A stretch of 64,000 bases of DNA from Toxoplasma gondii ME49 (GCF_000006565.2 NC_031480.1:6627170-6691169), one strand, 5' to 3'. Shown: positions 48,774 to 61,294, numbered from the stretch's first letter. The notes: generated from the letters alone by a model not told the origin. Program-made: numbers and translations.

Positions 48774-50555
48774 CTTGGCAACGTTGTCGCGATGGCCCTC
48801 GCCCGTAATCTGCTCGGATATCACACTGACCATGCCACTTCACTTATTTGAGCACATGAAACGGTCGGTGGATGAGCAGTTCAGGACAAACATGCTTGTC
48901 GCTGTCTCAGTCTCTCCAGTTGTTCGGTGTTCTAGGGTGAGTGACGCTGCAGCCAAGCCAGCCGTAACTCGCGTCTCAAAGGGCTCCGGGGCCAGAGTTT
49001 GGCAGCCACTTTTTCACACGGCACTTCGGCGCACATTTCAGGGTGCACGCGCCAGGCACAGCCGACCGCTTCGCGAGGTGTTAGTGACGCATACCTCGTT
49101 CACGTCTGTCTTCGAATACGAGACACAAACAAATTCCGTTCACGACAGATCACCGAAGCGTCATTGGGCACTCATCGTTATCACACTTTTCGTACACGAA
49201 CTGTCGCAAACGTCTTCCCCACGCCTACAGGTGGCTTTGTATTCTGCACTTTGAAAGTGTGTGTCAAGGTGGATCTATCGTTTCGTTGCCAAAGGCGTGA
49301 GGGGAACAGAAGCTGAATGGCCTATACTTCGACCTGCGCAAGACGATGACTGTGTCTGTGATCGTGACAGGATCCCTACGTTGCCACCTCTCTCGATTTC
49401 GACACAATAAGTGAGTGTGCTGCGCTTCGGATCTGATCCTTGTTTGATCACATGTGCAACGGCAAGAACCAACTTGACAGAGCCTGCTCAGTCCAGTTAC
49501 GCGGAGCACGAACGGCAGCCACTTCATGTTGTTTTCCTCTTTAACATGCTTAATTAGATGTGCTGTTGTGCACTGGTTTGTCATATTCATTCTATTTAGG
49601 ACAGGATACGAAGAGCAGACATGTAGGAGTTTGTAGTTCAGCAGACTGACGAAGCGTGATAGGACGACAGAGCCTTTGTCTGAGTACTCGACTAGGTAGC
49701 CGGGAGCAGGCGAATTGAGGACTGGGTCACCGATATGGGGCAAAAACGTTATCGAGTGTTGACGTACAATTGACTCTTTTTTTGTTCCACGACATAATCA
49801 TAATCTGCTGTTTCAGTTCTTAAGGAACGTTCGTCGCATCTACTGGCATAGCGTTATGCCAACGAGAATCCCACATTACACTCAACGCCACCCCACTGGA
49901 CTGCTCAGAACAGCGGAAATTGTTGGATTTGTTTTCTTGGAAGCATTGGTCATTAACAGTGCTGGTGTAGTATACGCATGGAATCAATCCGTCGGTATGG
50001 TGTAAGATAGTAGCTTCCGGGGGTATAGCATGCCATAGTATTATTAGTGCCGATAGAAACAGGGAGCTAATATCGGAATGAGGCGGCAATATCAAAGCCT
50101 TTTTCTGACGTCAACATTGAGCCTAATAATAGAGCAACGCCACTGGTGTAATTCCAGACCCATCACGGAAACCGCTGAGAAGTGGGCGAAGCCGATTGCT
50201 TGGCCGTGTCACTTTCGAATGGGCGCCACACGAGCTGTTCGTTGAAACTGCCTCCGTAGTGCTTTTGTTTCTTCGCTGTTTCTTAACGTCTGGTGTACGC
50301 TGTTTCACGGAGGGTGTTCTTCTCTTTCTGCTCTTGTTTGTCTCTCCAGCGCAGTTAAACTTTTCTACACGCGTGTGCTGACTTTCGAACCCTCGGAGTT
50401 ACGGGGGCCGCCGTGTACCCGTCTGGACAGCCAAACAGCACCCTCGGGTTTTTAGGTGGTTTCTCTCGGGGAAGAATGATCTTAAAAAGAGGAATCTACG
50501 TACCGTGTCAAGCTGGTTCTTCTCTCCTGAACAAAACACACAGGTGTAAACAGCT
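48774..50555. other. Gene-poor, moderately AT-rich region
   Basis: Follows the dispersed repeat and contains a possible mitochondrial-DNA insertion (49820-50095). A 159-codon plus-strand frame at 48775-49254 has mixed composition and no recognisable domain. I do not call it a gene. Confidence 0.45.
49820..50095 (-). pseudogene. Possible nuclear mitochondrial insertion, cytochrome b C-terminus-like
   Basis: The minus-strand translation contains A-I-P-P-E-A-T-I-L-H-H-T-D-G-L-I-P-C-V-Y, which resembles the end of apicomplexan cytochrome b (A-T-I-L-x-x-T-x-G-L-x-x-C-x-Y pattern). The segment is AT-rich against its surroundings. Toxoplasma nuclear DNA is known to carry many mitochondrial fragments (REP elements/NUMTs). 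The resemblance is short and judged from memory of the family, so this is tentative. Confidence 0.35.
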
Positions 50556-52399
50556 CTACCCCTCCTCTTCTTGAGACAGTGCCTCGATTGCCGCAACCCC
50601 AGTGAGCCAGTACAGACGATACGGAAGATTCGTGTCTCCCTGTTCTGGAACCTCGTCGACAGTCTGCCGAATCTCTTCTCCGCAAATCACTTCTTCTGCG
50701 AAAAGGGTCTCTAGAGCACCGTGGAGCCTCCGTCGCCACACAGCAGCGGCGGAGCGCGGAACTCTTGATTGTCTCTCGTTGTCAGTGTTTTCTGAGTCGC
50801 TTCGCGCTGCCTCTTCTTCTGGCCTTGGCCTCACATGCTCCTCGATGTACCTGAGGCAGAGCCAAGCAAAGAAAGCGAGAGAGAGAGGTTTACCGAGAAG
50901 AAGCAAGACAGCGGCAGCAAGCGATGAAGAGGAGGACAGCGACATAGTTTGAAGCTCAAACGATTACTTCAGTGGTCCATCTGACAGAAAAAGAGAGAAT
51001 CTGCATGCACATGCAACATGACGCACCTAAACAGCTACTGGTTGGCGACCCGGACACGCAGTGGAGAGAAACACCATCGACAGAAAAGAGAGACACAGAG
51101 TCGATCGAGAGCAAAGAATGCACGAGACCCCTGCACACAGACAGTGACTGGCGAGTGAAACGGGAGAGCTTACCAATCCACAAGATGTCCAGAGTGGATC
51201 CTGTCTTGCTCGTTGAGTCCGTGAAGCAGCTGAGCCACCATGGCTTCCACTGCCGCTTCCACCTGTTCGTCTGTGACAAAGTTTTCGTCCTCTTTGTCTT
51301 TCTCTCGTTCGCCTCCTCGCTGCTGCAGCGGTTCAAACTCGGTTGTTTCCGCCGCCGGCTCGCTCTCAGCCTCGCCTCTCAAGCTGTCTCCGCTGGGGCT
51401 TCTGTCTTGCCCGTGTGCCGTCGAAACATGTGATTTGCATGGAGAGGGAGAGGACAGAAACGAAGACGAGAAAGAGAAAGGACGAAGCGGGTGTCGCTTG
51501 CTAGCGTCGCCTCTCGGAGTCGAAGCAACCGAGGGAGAACGAGAATGGGTACGCCTCACCTGACGCCGCCTTCTTTCCAGACTCGCAGAGATGCAGGTTT
51601 CCAGGTCTTCATCCTCGATCTCAACCACGATGTCTCCGTCCGGTCCCGCCAACTGAGACTGTCGCACGCGCTCCTGCTTCGTCAGCTGCTTCTTCTCTTC
51701 TTCTCGCTTCACACTCAGCTCCCTCGGAGCCTTGACGCGGGCGCGTGAGGCGCCAGAGTCCTCCAGCCGAACACCGGGTTTCCCCGACAACGGGTTTGCG
51801 ACATGCTTTGAGGAACCTCGAGAGTCTCGCTCTCTCTCTCTTCTCTCTTTTCTCTCCGAAGCGTTTTTTCGTCTGAACTCTGGCAGAGGCCAGGAAGCCT
51901 CACCTGCATCTTCACGTACATCTTGCTCTTCTCCACGCACAGCGGAAGATTGTCTGTGTGGGTTGGCATCTTCACCGGCCTCGCGAAATCGCGATAAGCG
52001 CCCTCCGCGACTCGCACTCGCCTCTCGCGGTTCCCACTCTTCTTTCACTGCGTGAACGTCCTTTCTCACATTCTCTGCTTTCACTCGAATGTTTGCCGCA
52101 GTCGAGGAAGAAGCGAAAAAGCCGGCCCTCGAAGACTTCTCCCCTAGATCGGGCGCGAAATCAACAGACGAAGGCGGCACGCCACGACCTGGACTGGAGG
52201 GCCCGAGGGACGGGGAACGCGCCGTCTTCTCCCCTCGCTGCGGCTGTGCAGACAGCAAGTCACAGAGAATCGAGAAATGCAGAACGCAAATGAACGGGAG
52301 GGAAGCCCAGGAGATGCAACGTGGACGCGCAGGAGAGACCCGTAAACGCCCTCGAGTTGCATCTCTGCAAGTGCTGTCTTTTTGAAACCGGACGCGCAT
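50556..52399 (-). CDS. Unknown protein with winged-helix-like C-terminus
   Basis: Two exons on the minus strand: 52399-51174 and 50850-50556. The junction (GATTG/GTAAGC ... CTCAG/G) restores a Trp codon in phase, giving about 506 residues. The last 140 residues look folded: a helix Q-V-E-A-A-V-E-A-M-V-A-Q-L-L-H, then H-L-V-D-W-Y-I-E-E across the splice, a helix R-R-R-L-H-G-A-L-E-T-L-F, and P-Y-R-L-Y-W-L-T near the end. The L-V-x-W-Y-x-E-E motif recalls the MCM6 C-terminal winged helix, but no MCM ATPase core is present. The central region is charged and disordered. The N-terminus is uncertain: the ATG at 52399 precedes a basic then hydrophobic stretch, and an acceptor-like TGCACAG at about 52247 suggests the real first exon may lie elsewhere. 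Confidence 0.5.
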
Positions 52400-52947
52400 C
52401 CAGGAGAAAGGAGAGAGACACGAAACACCGGAAGCAAATATTGGGAGACAAAAAATGAGCTGGTCCCTGAAAGAGAGATTGAGACATGCAGGCGCGGGGT
52501 ATGGGCATGCAAGCCAATGGGAGACTTGGACGACAACAACTGGGCCTGGAACCCTTCCCAGGTGAAGCACCACGAGTGCCAGAGGATGGTGGAGTCCACA
52601 GCTTCTATCTGCGAGAGAGTCAACAGTACGGAAAAAGAAGCCGACACTTTGAGCTTCACCAGACTGGTGAAGTTCGGAAGTGGAAGCTCGGCGCCGTCAC
52701 ACTGAGCCGCTGCAGCGTTTTTTCAGAAAACCTGGAAAGACCCCTGGCGTTTGCGAAAAGGACTCGCGCGATCGTGAACATCTGTGCATGTTGTCTAACT
52801 CGTTGTTGCGGCTGCGGTCTGACTGCGAGAACCGTCGCTCGAAGTTCATGTGCTTTCGTCCATAGGCAGAGGCGGAAGATTCAGAGACGAACGACGCAAC
52901 ACCGCACTCGAGGGTTGTAGGTACAGCGTTGAAACGGTTTCTGCACC
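52400..52947. other. Short spacer between two minus-strand genes
   Basis: Holds the 3' UTR of the kleisin-like gene and the promoter or first exon of the gene at 50556-52399. Coding-like frames occur on both strands near 52486-52690, none with clear splice support. Confidence 0.4.
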
Positions 52948-55900
52948 CTAGGCTACAAAGGCGTAGACATCTGCAGAATTACGAGCGTCCTCGCCACAGT
53001 GAAACACCGCCCCCACCCTGCCGCTTCTCACTTTGAGCTGGATGTACACCGGAGCGAAGACATGCCGGCCCTCCGCGTCTCCGGGAAGGGTCTGGAACTC
53101 CGAGTTTTGCTCTAAGTCGATGAATCCCTTTGCATGCAGCAGCAACGCGTCGCGGAACGCCCTGGCAGCAGTCATCCGGCTGTGTCCCGCAATCACCGAT
53201 TGAAGAGGAACAGGTGGGCTACCTTCCTCCGACGAAACATGACATTCTTTTTCGCTCCCCAAGCCGAGAAGACGAGAACGGCTTGCAGAGGAGCGAAGGC
53301 GAGACGAAGCGGCAGCGTCGGCGAGGTGATTCACTACGGCGAGGAGCTGAGGAGAAAGGAAAAGACACACAGAAGGTCCTGCAGGATTTGTCTCCCCTTG
53401 ACTGGGAACAGTCCTAGCCTTCGTATGCTAGAAGATAGAGGAGACTTAACTTCGCGGCCCCGCTTTTATACACGCAGGTGACACACAGGCACCTACAGAA
53501 ACATCCACACACCTCAGTGGTTCGAAATCCATCCTCTTTGGCTTGCATGCAAGTAGGTAGCAAATCGCTAACGGGAGAAGAAGGAATCCCTTGGAGCGAA
53601 CGTATGCCTCACCCCACCAGAGACGCACGAATGCGCAGGGAGTCACCGCTGGAGTCTCCCTTTTTTGTGCTCGGACTCACATGCCAGGCAGAAGGACCGA
53701 TTTCGTTTTCTTCCTCCGTGGGCTGCAGCGCAAGAACCGTCTCTTCTCTCTCGCCTTGAGTGGAAGAAGCGAGGCGGTCGTCTGCGCGGCTCACATCCGA
53801 GAGGGACATGTGAGCCGCACCGTCTGGGCTTGCCTCGAAGAATTCATTTCCGAGGAAGGCGTCTGAAAACGAATCTTCTTCCCTCAGCTCTGGGTGACCT
53901 GTCGCACCAAGTTTTGTGCTGGCTCCATCCCGTCTCCCCCGCGACTCCCCGTCTTCGTCCTCTTTCGCTGCTCGTCCGTCTCTCTCGTCTCTGTCCTCTG
54001 CGTCCCTCCCAGTCTCCCTTCTTCTCTCCGCATCTGCGAGAGAAGCTAGGACGCGGGAGGCCCGCGGAGAAACGCGCGTCCTCAGATCCAAGAAGCTGCG
54101 TTGGCTCTCCCCACTCCTGCGCTCTTCCCCGACGCAGCCTGCACTGCTGAGGGTATCTGCAGACGTCCACGAGTTTGCCGCAGCCGCCCCGGCGCGCTGC
54201 GCCCGCGTCTGCCACTTGGCAACCTCCCAGGAGAGGGTCGGAGTCTCACGCCTCGCTTGCATGCATGCAACGTCCTCACGCGACATTCGCGCTCGGCTCC
54301 ACATCGAATTGAAAAGATGTCGCTGAAGAAGCTGGTCCCCTCCATGCAAGCCACCGTCGCGAGGGTCCAGGACACAGTCTGGAGAAAGAGCAACAAACAA
54401 AGACGAAATACAGAAAGGAGAAACTGTCACGAATCAGTCGTCGAGGAGAGAAGACGCGAACAAGAGCGGCTTAGAATGGAGATCTGCTTCTAAAGGCGAA
54501 AATCTGCGCCCCAGGGAGAAGCTAGTGAAGGCGAGACGCCAGAGATGCAAGGTGAAGAGGCGGCGGCCTCGGGAAGAGAAAGAGCGACGACAGGAAAATC
54601 AGTCCAGAGGCTTCTGCTTTCCACGTTCTCACACACTCTCTTCTCTCGCGTTGTGTCTGTCATCCTGTCTCGCTTGCTGATCTGTGTCTCGGGAGGAAAA
54701 CGCACAATTTTTTTAAATTTGAAAATGGGTCTATTCGTCTCTTGCACCACATAAACAAACACATACGCACTACATCTACATCTCGGTATGCACGTAGATA
54801 TACATGTATTCACGTATGTGTACATGTGGAGCACCCCCGGTCTGCTCGCTCTCTTTTCACCAAATCTGGGTTCGTTCTTCTTACCATTTTCTCCAGCGTC
54901 CTTGCCCTTTTTCCTTGTCTTTGTCGCGCTTGCGTCGCCTGCGTGTGTCGTCGCGAGTTGCTCGGCCCTTTCTGTCTCACTCCTTCTCTTCTTTAATTCT
55001 TCTTCCAAATGCGGAGAACAGCACGGCGCGCTCCACTGACGGCTGTGTAGAGCCTCGTTCCTTGCGTGGAGAAGAAGAACTCTTTCTCTCTCTTCTGCTT
55101 CTTCGAGGATGCGTTTCGCCTGCCCCGCAGCCGCATTCAGAAGCTTCTCGCCCAGCGTCTTCAAGTCCGCCTCTCCGGTGCCGCGGCTTCCCCAGGCAAT
55201 GCGCGCCAGTCTCTCCTCGTTGCCATCCCAAGTGAAGCGCAGACTCTGTTTCTCTCCCTTCAGCCGCTTCCTCCCGTCCCCGCCTTCTCGCGCTTCTCTC
55301 TTTTCTCCCCCATCTGTCTCCTCCCAAGGCAAGGCAAGCACTGGGGAGTCTCCCGACGCCCGGGTCTCCGTTCCTGTCTCTGCGCGTGTCTCTCGGGACC
55401 GTGTGGAGACCGCCTGCTCTCCGACTTCTCCTCTGCTCGCGTCGTGAGGCAAGAAGAACTCGTTGTCGTCGAAGAACGGGTCGTTCAACAAGAGGTCGTC
55501 TCTCCGAGTTTCGGGGTCCTCGCCGTCGTCGTGTCGGAGAAAGGCGCTGGACGCTCGGATGTCGAAGAGACTCACGCGCCTCCTGTCTCCACTCTGCGGG
55601 TCTCCGGCGCTGTCTCCGTCGGCCCAGCCTCGCCATGCGTGGAAATCGCCGAGGCGGTCGGGTGTTCCCTTCCCTGAGCTGGGCCGCGACAGCGAGGAGA
55701 GGTGAGAAGACAGTTCGCTCTGGCGGCTGCCTTCGCTCTCGCGTTGACCATACACCCCGCCGACGCGGATCGGCGAGGCCACCCGGGGGTCGACGGCGAC
55801 GCCGATGGGGACCTCTTCTTCGGGGAAGTCTTCTACGGGGAAGTCTCTGGGCGCGGCGTTCCACAACTCCGAGTGATTCGCGGAGAAGCCGTCTCCTCGC

Positions 55901-57558
55901 AGCGGGGTGGAGATCTGCGTTTCCGGTCGCCTGAAGAGCCCGCTGGCCGGCACCGGGAAAGCCGAGGAAGTTGTGCTTGCGTGCTCAAGTGTATCGACAG
56001 CCGGGTCCTCGAGCGGCGGCGACCGCGGGTCTCGCAGGAGAGAAAACGCGTTGTGTCCAAACAGAGTGCGACCTTCTTCGCTCCGTGAATCCGGGAGCGA
56101 CAGCGACGAGGACGTGGAACTTCGACGCAGCGACATGTACGCTGCGCTGTCTCGAGAGAGCGCGACGAGATCTCCGCAGTTGTCAAAAAAGGGAAACGCC
56201 GAAGCGGAGAAGTTGAAGGGGGTCTCTTCCAGGAAGGACTGGTCAGAAGTGTCTGCGTCGTCTGCCTTGAGAGGCGCCTGCGACTCGAAGAAAAAGGCCG
56301 ACCCGTCGGTCTTGGGGTCGAGGAAAGAAACGGCGGAATTGTCTGCAGCATCTTCCGGCAAGAGCGCAACTGCCCACGCGTCCGTTCGGTCGCCTTTCGA
56401 GGTTGGGGGCGCGTTCGCGGTCTTCTTCCGCTTTCGCCTGCGAAAGGTCGAAGCCTTCCCAGGCCCTGAAGCCAAGGCTTCATAGTACAGCTCGACAGAG
56501 AGCATCCCTTGGCCTACAGGCACACGAGGACGCAACTCCCAGGGGCATGGATGGCGAGAAGCAGACGCAGCAGAAAGAGAAGAAGGACGAGAAGAGTAAA
56601 TACGTCTAGATAGAAGACGAGGCGAAGAAAGCGACGACGAAGGAAGAGGAGAAGAAGCGACAGAAGGGTCGTCCTTGTGGAGCTCGTGGTCCGGAGCCTC
56701 GGCGTTCTGCACTTTCAACCGGAGAAGTTTCAGGTCCCGAAGGAGAAGTTGAATCTGCCTTAGGTGGACTTGTGCGATTGTCGAGAGGAGACAGAAAAGC
56801 AGAAAGAGAGAAGGCGAGTTCGCCAGGTCTCCGGTCACGTGGTGTCTTCGCGTCTCGCGATCGCCTGCGCGTTCTGACTCAGCTTGAAGGCGTCCGAGAA
56901 TCGCGCAAGCCTCAACCAGATTCAGCGACACAAGAGCCTGGTGTTTCAGGCGGACGCCGTGGAAGGCCAGGAGCGAAATGGGGTGCAGCACGGTTCCTCG
57001 CAGCGCGATCAAGAGGTCTCCTCTCATTCCTTCGCGTTTCGCATCTCTTCCCGAGGCGAGAGGAACCACAGCGAGAGAAGAAGCAGAGGATTGCCAAGAG
57101 GAAGAAGCTCTCGAAGCTGCGTCGATGGATCTGCGCCGAGTCTGCTTTCGAGAGGCCGCCCACGCGTCTCTGTGCCTTTTGGAGAGGTGCCAAGGCATGT
57201 CGCGACTTGAGCGTTTTTCCTCGTCCTCTGTCCGGAGAGACGCAGAAATCCTTCGCGCCTTCACCGCCCTCTGCTGTCCCTGTGTGGGCGAAAGAGAGAC
57301 AGAGACGGACGCTGGCGACTCGGGCGTTGTCGGCCCCAGCGGCAGGCGACGACGCGTGGACGCCGGAGACTCATCGTCGCGTTCCAGCGAGAACGAACAG
57401 GAAGAAGGGAGAGAAGCTCGCGACCTGTCCGCCTCCTTCGACGCGGAGACATGCGACTCCACTGAGGCGCTCGACTGTCTCCTGCACCCCGACGCGGTGG
57501 GCGACACCCCGGCAGGTCGCCGCTCGCGGGAGAACGGCGAAATTGTGGCCACGGGCAT
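52948..57558 (-). CDS. Kleisin-like protein, best guess condensin-II subunit H2 (CAP-H2)
   Basis: Kleisins bridge the two SMC heads in condensin or cohesin rings. Three exons: 57558-54981, 54378-53681 and 53346-52948, with donors GA/GTGAGA and CAT/GTGAGT and acceptors CTCCAG and CTCAG, all in phase; 1224 residues. Near residue 180-280, L-H-P-I-S-L-L, N-L-V-E-A-C-A-I-L and a helix V-H-L-R-Q-I-Q-L-L-L-R-D-L resemble the N-terminal SMC-neck-binding domain of CAP-H2. Between them 40 low-complexity residues could be an unspliced intron. The middle 600 residues are acidic and Ser-rich. In exon 2, L-S-W-E-V-A-K-W-Q-T-R corresponds to the pre-C-terminal region. The last exon ends with M-T-A-A-R-A-F-R-D-A-L-L-L-H-A-K-G-F-I-D-L-E-Q, typical of a kleisin C-terminal winged helix. 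The superfamily call is moderately supported; the H2 subtype and Rad21/Rec8 alternatives are open. Confidence 0.55.
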
Positions 57559-60517
57559 GAAGCCAGAGCAGCGACAGCAGCATCAGATGGGAGGACCGAG
57601 ACGGACAACACTGGCCGAAGAAAGGAGGCGTGGAGACAGCGCGAGAAGAAGAGAGAAAGAGAGAAAGAGGGAGAAGACGCGATGGGGTCGAGTTTCGGGG
57701 TCTCTGCGGGCAATCCAGGAAAAAAGAGTCGACAGAGTGCAATACCTCAGGCAGAGTCCGACTGATGGTTCGCGGTAGCTGAGTGGAGGACAAAAACAGT
57801 TGACGAGAGACAGAAACTGAGACATTTGTAGTCTCCGCGAGAAACCGCTGTCGTCTCGGGAGACGAGGAACCGCGGTGCGGCTCGTGTGGCCAAGGCAGA
57901 GACACAGAAGCAGGCGCCTCTTTCGAGGGAGTTTCACACCGAAGAAAAGACAAGTGAACAAGCCCAGGTGACAAATGGTACCACAGCATAAAGACAGGAA
58001 CAGCAGAACAGCAGAAGGCAGCTGGAATCATCCGCTGTGCACACCAATTTCTTCACAAGCTTTTTACGTCATTCCCAACGCGAGCTTCTCTTTACCCACA
58101 AGCGCGTCTTCACAAGACCTGAATCGACCGATTTCCTCGGCAAAGCTTCATGTTTAGATGCAAAAATTTTCTACACAACGCCGCAGACATCTACCATTCC
58201 AGCGCACCAGACCTGTGGACGCAAGCGATTGACCTGCATGGACGGAGGATGTTCCAAGAACTCTTGTGAAATTCTTTTAAAGGCGGCGCATGCAAGCACG
58301 TAAAAGCCAGAGTCGCAAAAAGGAAGACGGGGTGGTTCTATATTCGTCTCCGGGACTTTGTCCGAGAGGAGTCGTGGCGGGAGAAAGAAATTCAGACAGA
58401 GACCACCATTTCGCACCGGCGGCCCTCGACGCTGTCGTCCCGAGAAGGGAGTCGAGAGGAAGTCTGGAGAGTTTGACAGGAAACGGAAAAGGAGTGCTTC
58501 CCTGCTTTGTTTCTACGTTACAGACACGGCCTCGTCACGTTGCGTCTCTTCTCTGTTGGGGGGAGAAGACACACGCACGGAACCGCAGTAGAAGCGACTT
58601 ACACACCGACCACAGAGTCGCAGGAGAGGCCAGAGACATGGAAAAAATCTGAGCGAGGCTCTCTCGTAAGAAGAAAAGGAGGAGAGGAAAGACGGGCAAC
58701 CTGGTGAAATGTCACCACAGATTCGGTGAGATTCGCCAGATGCGAAAAGTCGCAAGCATCGAGCGTGACGGTGGTGTCTGAAAAATCAACACGCCGAGGA
58801 CGTTGTGCCTCGGGTGTTGACGAAAAAACAACAGCTGTTTCTCAGCGAGACATGGTTTTTCCAGGAAGGGAGGAGCAAAGCTCATGACAGGGAGATAACG
58901 AATTTGAAACAGGAATGGAGGAAGGAAATTTGAAAGAGAAAATGGGCGCGGGTGGGTGGGCATGTTGAGGCCGATTCCGACTATCGAACGCGAATGTACG
59001 CACGTTCACGTCTGAAAGAAAGTCTTCATGTCTTGCAACAGGTGTGTTTAACGATACTCTGAAAGGGCTACGCACTTCAAGAGCCACCCCGAAGAGGCGA
59101 CACTGGCAGAATCTGTGATCCCCTCGAGAATCTAGTCTCCGTGTGCCGCTCCACAAGAATTTGTGTCTTGGTCAAGAACGCTCGAATCGACAGGAAGGCA
59201 CAAAAATCCGGATGTCGAAACAGTGCGGCACTTCCTCATGCTGAAGTAGCCAGGCACCAACGCGAGAGCGAGCATCTGGACCCACTGGAAGCAAACGAAG
59301 CTCCGCTCTTGCCCGACGTGGAAATGCACAACACAGAAGTCGACACCTAAACAGTGGAACCACGTATTCACGCGTGTAAATGCATATGGAATTTGGAGAA
59401 GGGGATGTCCTTGTTCCGAGTTCAGCCGTGTTTAGAGTTTCGGTAGTGCGCAGAGCTGCCGATTTCTTCTGCTCCGGTGCAAAGGCAGAACATGTTCGGA
59501 CCTCCTCAACGAGAGAGACTGAATAAACTGGATGAACAAGCCGAGATGAGGAGAGTGTGGGAATATGCCACAGCTGATTGCCTCTTGAGCAAACGAAAAT
59601 CAACAAGCAACCAGTGGACACCATCTCCAACCCATCGACTGTGCGGGTATTGATGTGTGTCTTTCTCGAGTTCACAGCCACGTACCTGGCTCGCCACAAT
59701 ACCTGAAGACACAGCTACCGCTACCGTTTTTGACAGACTCACGCGCCAGTGAGCTTCAAGAGGGACAATTCATGAGGGACTTCATTGACGTACCTGTTTA
59801 TGCTTATGAACATTCGGGCTGACAGAAAACTGTTTGGGCTGTCTGCCCGTACAATTCTTTTTTTAGCGACACACTGACTGCACGCTCCCTTCCTGCCACG
59901 TCAAGATGAGACGAGTTGCAATGAGTCTCTGCCTCATTGATTTCAGCTCGAATTTACACTCGGAAACACAAAATCAACCCGGTAACTATTAGGCACGGTT
60001 GTTCACAGCGAATGCACGACTTCCAGCCAAGCACTGTTGTCATTGGGGAGACTAGTGGTGTCTAGAGACGATGAACTCGTCACAAAGCCTCTTCGTTTGG
60101 TTGACCTCGTATGAAGTACACCTGTATCAAAAATGCGCCTTGCCTCATCTATCGGTTTAAATTACGATTGATGGAGTTTCAGGTTTACGGCGTAAGAGTA
60201 AAATATGCTACAAATGCAGTGCAATGTGGATCTAGACCGTGGCTATACACTCCCTATGTACAGGTGAGTCTCTAAATGCTCTTCTGGCGCTCCACCTCCG
60301 CCTCTGCTGATCGTAGGCAGCTACCCTCCCAGAGGAAACGTTCGCAGGTAAGACTACAGAGGTGTGCGAGTAGCCTATGGAAGGAGAAGCTCTTTTGTGG
60401 CCTTCCACTTTATTGGCACTGAACGGACTTTCTCATGTGACAGTGAAATAGCAGTCTACGTAAACAAGTCTCCGTGCATTCATAAGCATACACATCTGGA
60501 GATTCTGCAGGAAGGTA
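57559..60517. other. Gene-poor region upstream of the kleisin-like gene
   Basis: Probably contains the kleisin-like promoter near 57559-58100. Beyond that I see only short frames on both strands and AT-richer sequence from about 59750, with no domain, microsatellite or RNA gene. Confidence 0.45.
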
Positions 60518-61230
60518 TCTGGGTACGTAACTGCGCACTTTCTTCACCATTTCAGCTGTGAAAGCAATGCGTACACCCGTTGTGACGTCGGCTCCAGTCC
60601 CGTTGCCCGAATTCGCTCCTCCGATAGGAGTCGATTCACCGGTCTCTTCCTGAGTATGTTGGGTACCCACTTTTTCCCTCTTAAGGTCTTCGTCCTGCAG
60701 AAAAGGATAGATGCAGAGCAAGGTGATCACTTTGTCCCACCAAGGCACGAGAAGCGGCCACTGCCTCTCGTACACAGAGGGGGAAGCATTGGGGAGACCT
60801 ATGGCCGAACCGAGTGCGATTGTTCTTGTGGAGGCCCAAGTGCTGCCTCTTTCCTTCTAGGTGGTCGATAAACGCATTTCCACGAAGTTTTCCAGAAGAA
60901 CAAAGGGCATCTTGTGGCCAAACGGTCCGTGCCCCCCCCCGATCTAGCGCACTACGCTTTCATCAGGCTTGTGTGCTGATGGAGGCCGCCGTGGTCCAGA
61001 ATTTCCCTTTGAAAAGGACCTGCGTCAAGAACACGAAGCTCCATGCTATCTCCTCGTAAACTGCCCTTTCATATTCCCACTTTTGCAGAGCTGATCTTAA
61101 TTCTTCGTCTCCGTGTCGACTGGCGTCTCTCGCGTTATCGCGGAATTGTGACCACCGCTCGCTCGCAGCGCACGCAATATCGGCGTCTGCTGATTGGTAA
61201 GCGGTCTTTCTCGAAAACCCGTGTGAGTCG
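60518..61230 (-). pseudogene. Coding-like segments of an unrecognised, possibly degraded gene
   Basis: On the minus strand, a frame at about 61229-60977 reads as a well-composed helical protein (motifs R-W-S-Q-F-R-D-N-A-R-D and A-L-Q-K-W-E-Y-E-R-A-V-Y-E-E-I-A-W). It stops at TGA. A second frame at about 60868-60520 (Y-E-R-Q-W-P-L-L-V-P-W-W-D-K-V) begins after an acceptor-like CCACCTAG and ends near a donor-like GTGCGC. A poly-C run lies between them, and no simple splice joins the two in phase. It may be a real gene with unseen exons or a decayed copy. No family recognised. Confidence 0.3.
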
Positions 61231-61251
61231 CTTCAGTTTCGACTGTCGGGA

Positions 61252-61294
61252 CGAGACTGACTGGGGACACCGAGAATTTCCCCAGTCAGTCTCG
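61252..61294. repeat. Perfect 16-bp inverted repeat (hairpin)
   Basis: CGAGACTGACTGGGGA (61252-61267) is followed after 11 bases by its exact reverse complement (61279-61294). The stem is GC-rich and has no mismatch. It lies just upstream, in minus-strand terms, of the coding-like segment. Confidence 0.9.

Noticed and set aside
53505..53545. tRNA T-arm-like GGTTCGAAATCC
   Set aside because: The flanking stem does not pair and no anticodon or acceptor arm is found.
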